This document shows, piece by piece, positions 4,132 through 5,295 of a stretch of 5,295 nt of DNA. The DNA is from Rhodoferax sp. Lineage in GTDB: Bacteria > Pseudomonadota > Gammaproteobacteria > Burkholderiales > Burkholderiaceae_C. Position 1 is the first letter of the stretch, and every line of letters starts with the position of its first letter. The notes beneath the pieces are model-generated. The model made no database searches. It was not told the origin of the DNA and was given only the letters and a program-made list of their open reading frames with translations. A program made the position numbers and the translations under genes. Location of the stretch: NCBI GenBank assembly GCA_023231075.1, contig JALNWC010000221.1, positions 1-5,295 of the forward strand. The letters run 5' to 3'.

Positions 4132-5118
4132 ATGAAGATTTTCCGAGGTTTCAAGCACCCAGACATTGCGCCAGCCTGCGCTTTGACGATTGGCAACTTT
4201 GACGGCGTGCACCGCGGCCATCAGGCCATGCTCTCCTTGCTCAAGGGCGAAGCGCAGCAGCGCGGCGTGCCCGGTTGCGCGCTGACCTTCGAGCCGCACC
4301 CGCGCGATTTCTTTGCCGCCCTCACCCACAACCCCGCACTGGCACCGGCGCGCGTGGGCACCTTGCGCGACAAGCTGCTGGATCTGGCGCACAGTGGCGT
4401 CGACCAGGCCGTGGTGCTGCCTTTTGACGCGCGGCTGGCCAACCTGTCGCCGCAGGCCTTCATCGACGAGGTATTGATCAAGGGGCTGGGTGCCCGGTAC
4501 GTGCTGGTGGGCGACGACTTCCGCTTTGGCCAGCGCCGCACGGGTGATTACGCCACGCTGGACGCGGCTGGCATGAAGCAGGGCTTTGATGTGGCCCGCA
4601 TGAACAGCTATGAGGTGCATGGCCTGCGGGTGTCGAGCTCGGCCGTGCGTGAGGCGCTGTTTGAGGGCCGCATGGCGGACGCCACCCGCCTGATGGGCCA
4701 CCCCTACCGCATCTCGGGTCATGTGGTGCATGGCCGCAAATTGGGTCGCAGCCTGGGCTTCAAGACCCTGAACCAGCGCTTTGCCCACTGGAAGCCGGCG
4801 GCCAGCGGCATCTTTGCGGTGCTGGTGCATGGTTTGGCCGAGACCCCGTTGATGGGCGTCGCCAATCTGGGCATCCGCCCGTCGATTGACCCGCGCGATG
4901 TCAATGGCGGGCGGGTGCTGTTGGAAACCCATTGTCTGGACTGGCCGGCGCACCTGGGCGCCGAGGGGGCCTACGGTAAAATCGTGCGCGTGGAACTTCT
5001 CCACAAACTGCACGACGAACTCAAATACGACTCCCTGATTGCATTGACCGCTGGCATCCGTCAGGACTGCGAGCACGCCCGTGCCTACTTTGCTTCCCTG
5101 CAACACCATGACCACTAA
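4132..5118 (+). CDS. ribF: Bifunctional riboflavin kinase / FAD synthetase RibF
   Basis: A 328-residue cytosolic enzyme, close to the usual 310-330. It phosphorylates riboflavin to FMN and adenylylates FMN to FAD. The N-terminal nucleotidyltransferase domain (about 1-185) shows TIGNFDGVHRGH (19-30, the HxGH-type site), FEPHP (53-57), GDDFRFG (127-133) and VSSSAVREAL (167-176). The C-terminal riboflavin kinase domain (about 186-325) shows GHVVHGRKLGRSLGF (196-210), ASGIFAV (224-230), VANLGIRPSI (243-252) and LLETH (263-267), with Glu265 the likely catalytic base. The kinase motif normally read as PTAN is KTLN here (211-214): Thr and Asn are kept, Pro and Ala are not. There is no evident Shine-Dalgarno before the ATG, but MKIFRGFKHP is a start I recall from homologues. 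ileS overlaps its last 11 nt, the known ribF-ileS arrangement. Confidence 0.96.
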   Translation: MKIFRGFKHPDIAPACALTIGNFDGVHRGHQAMLSLLKGEAQQRGVPGCALTFEPHPRDFFAALTHNPALAPARVGTLRDKLLDLAHSGVDQAVVLPFDARLANLSPQAFIDEVLIKGLGARYVLVGDDFRFGQRRTGDYATLDAAGMKQGFDVARMNSYEVHGLRVSSSAVREALFEGRMADATRLMGHPYRISGHVVHGRKLGRSLGFKTLNQRFAHWKPAASGIFAVLVHGLAETPLMGVANLGIRPSIDPRDVNGGRVLLETHCLDWPAHLGAEGAYGKIVRVELLHKLHDELKYDSLIALTAGIRQDCEHARAYFASLQHHDH

Positions 5119-5295
5119 GACACCTGATGCCGTCGGCACCGCCGGAAAAGCTGATTACCGCAGCACCCTGAACCTGCCCGACACCCCGTTTCCGATGCGC
5201 GGTGACCTGCCCAAACGCGAACCGCAATGGGTCAAGCAATGGCAGGACCGGGGCCTGTACCAAAAGCTGCGCGATGCCCGGCAAGGTGCGCCCAA
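5108..5295 (+). CDS. ileS: Isoleucyl-tRNA synthetase, N-terminus (partial)
   Basis: The frame is open to the right edge and shows 62 codons. IleS charges tRNA-Ile with isoleucine in the cytosol and edits valine. The visible part has a short leading stretch (MTTKTPDAVGTAGKAD) and then YRSTLNLPDTPFPMRGDLPK and REPQWVKQWQDRGLYQKLR. This is the signature N-terminus of bacterial IleS (NLPxTxFPMRGxLPxREP), just before the catalytic domain; the HIGH and KMSKS motifs lie beyond the window. The start overlaps the ribF stop (11 nt shared, different frame), and no Shine-Dalgarno is obvious, so translational coupling to ribF is likely. In proteobacteria lspA commonly follows ileS, but this is not visible here. 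Confidence 0.95.
   Translation, partial: MTTKTPDAVGTAGKADYRSTLNLPDTPFPMRGDLPKREPQWVKQWQDRGLYQKLRDARQGAP

Noticed and set aside
4120..5139. 339-codon open frame on the minus strand opposite ribF
   Set aside because: ribF on the plus strand has complete motifs. The antisense frame has no domain, and its composition is typical of reverse-complement shadows.

Overview
The window looks like a piece of a betaproteobacterial chromosome, most likely order Burkholderiales, family Comamonadaceae (Rhodoferax/Polaromonas-like). The grounds are the GC-rich coding sequence, the ribF-ileS gene order, the GreB with an acidic N-terminal extension, and the flavour of the HNH, RibF and IleS proteins. The taxonomic call comes from recognising protein families, not from a database search. 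No rRNA, tRNA, CRISPR array or insertion sequence was seen, and no gene-free stretch exceeds 300 bases.

Layout. Everything left of about 4053 reads on the minus strand, and everything right of 4132 on the plus strand. From the left edge: the N-terminal two thirds of an exported multi-heme cytochrome c of the alcohol/gluconate-dehydrogenase subunit type (1-669, cut by the window). Next is a 3'-truncated DUF6600/FecR-like exported protein (763-1074), then a 48-residue lmo0937-type membrane protein (1111-1257) and a small BON-domain lipoprotein (1359-1673). These three look like a small envelope or stress-associated cluster. Then come greB (1829-2401), an exported ATP-dependent DNA ligase of the LigE type (2407-3309) and an HNH endonuclease (3406-3963). 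The HNH gene seems to be preceded by a 30-codon leader ORF (3960-4052) that overlaps its TTG start. On the plus strand, ribF (4132-5118) overlaps the start of ileS (5108 to the right edge).

How they fit together. ribF-ileS is a housekeeping operon (flavin cofactor synthesis and isoleucyl-tRNA charging) that diverges from the HNH-ligE-greB series. ligE and greB are separated by only 5 nt and are probably co-transcribed; HNH sits 97 nt upstream of ligE on the same strand. Start codons were reassigned from Shine-Dalgarno positions for three genes: BON to ATG 1673, ligase to ATG 3309, HNH to TTG 3963.

The most interesting points are the unannotated, apparently translationally coupled leader ORF before the HNH gene, the truncated DUF6600 gene whose stop codon lies in a perfect 10-bp inverted repeat, several strong palindromes in regulatory gaps, the nuclease/exported-ligase neighbourhood, and a changed PTAN motif in RibF. 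The window is otherwise ordinary, and no convincing new multi-gene system was found.
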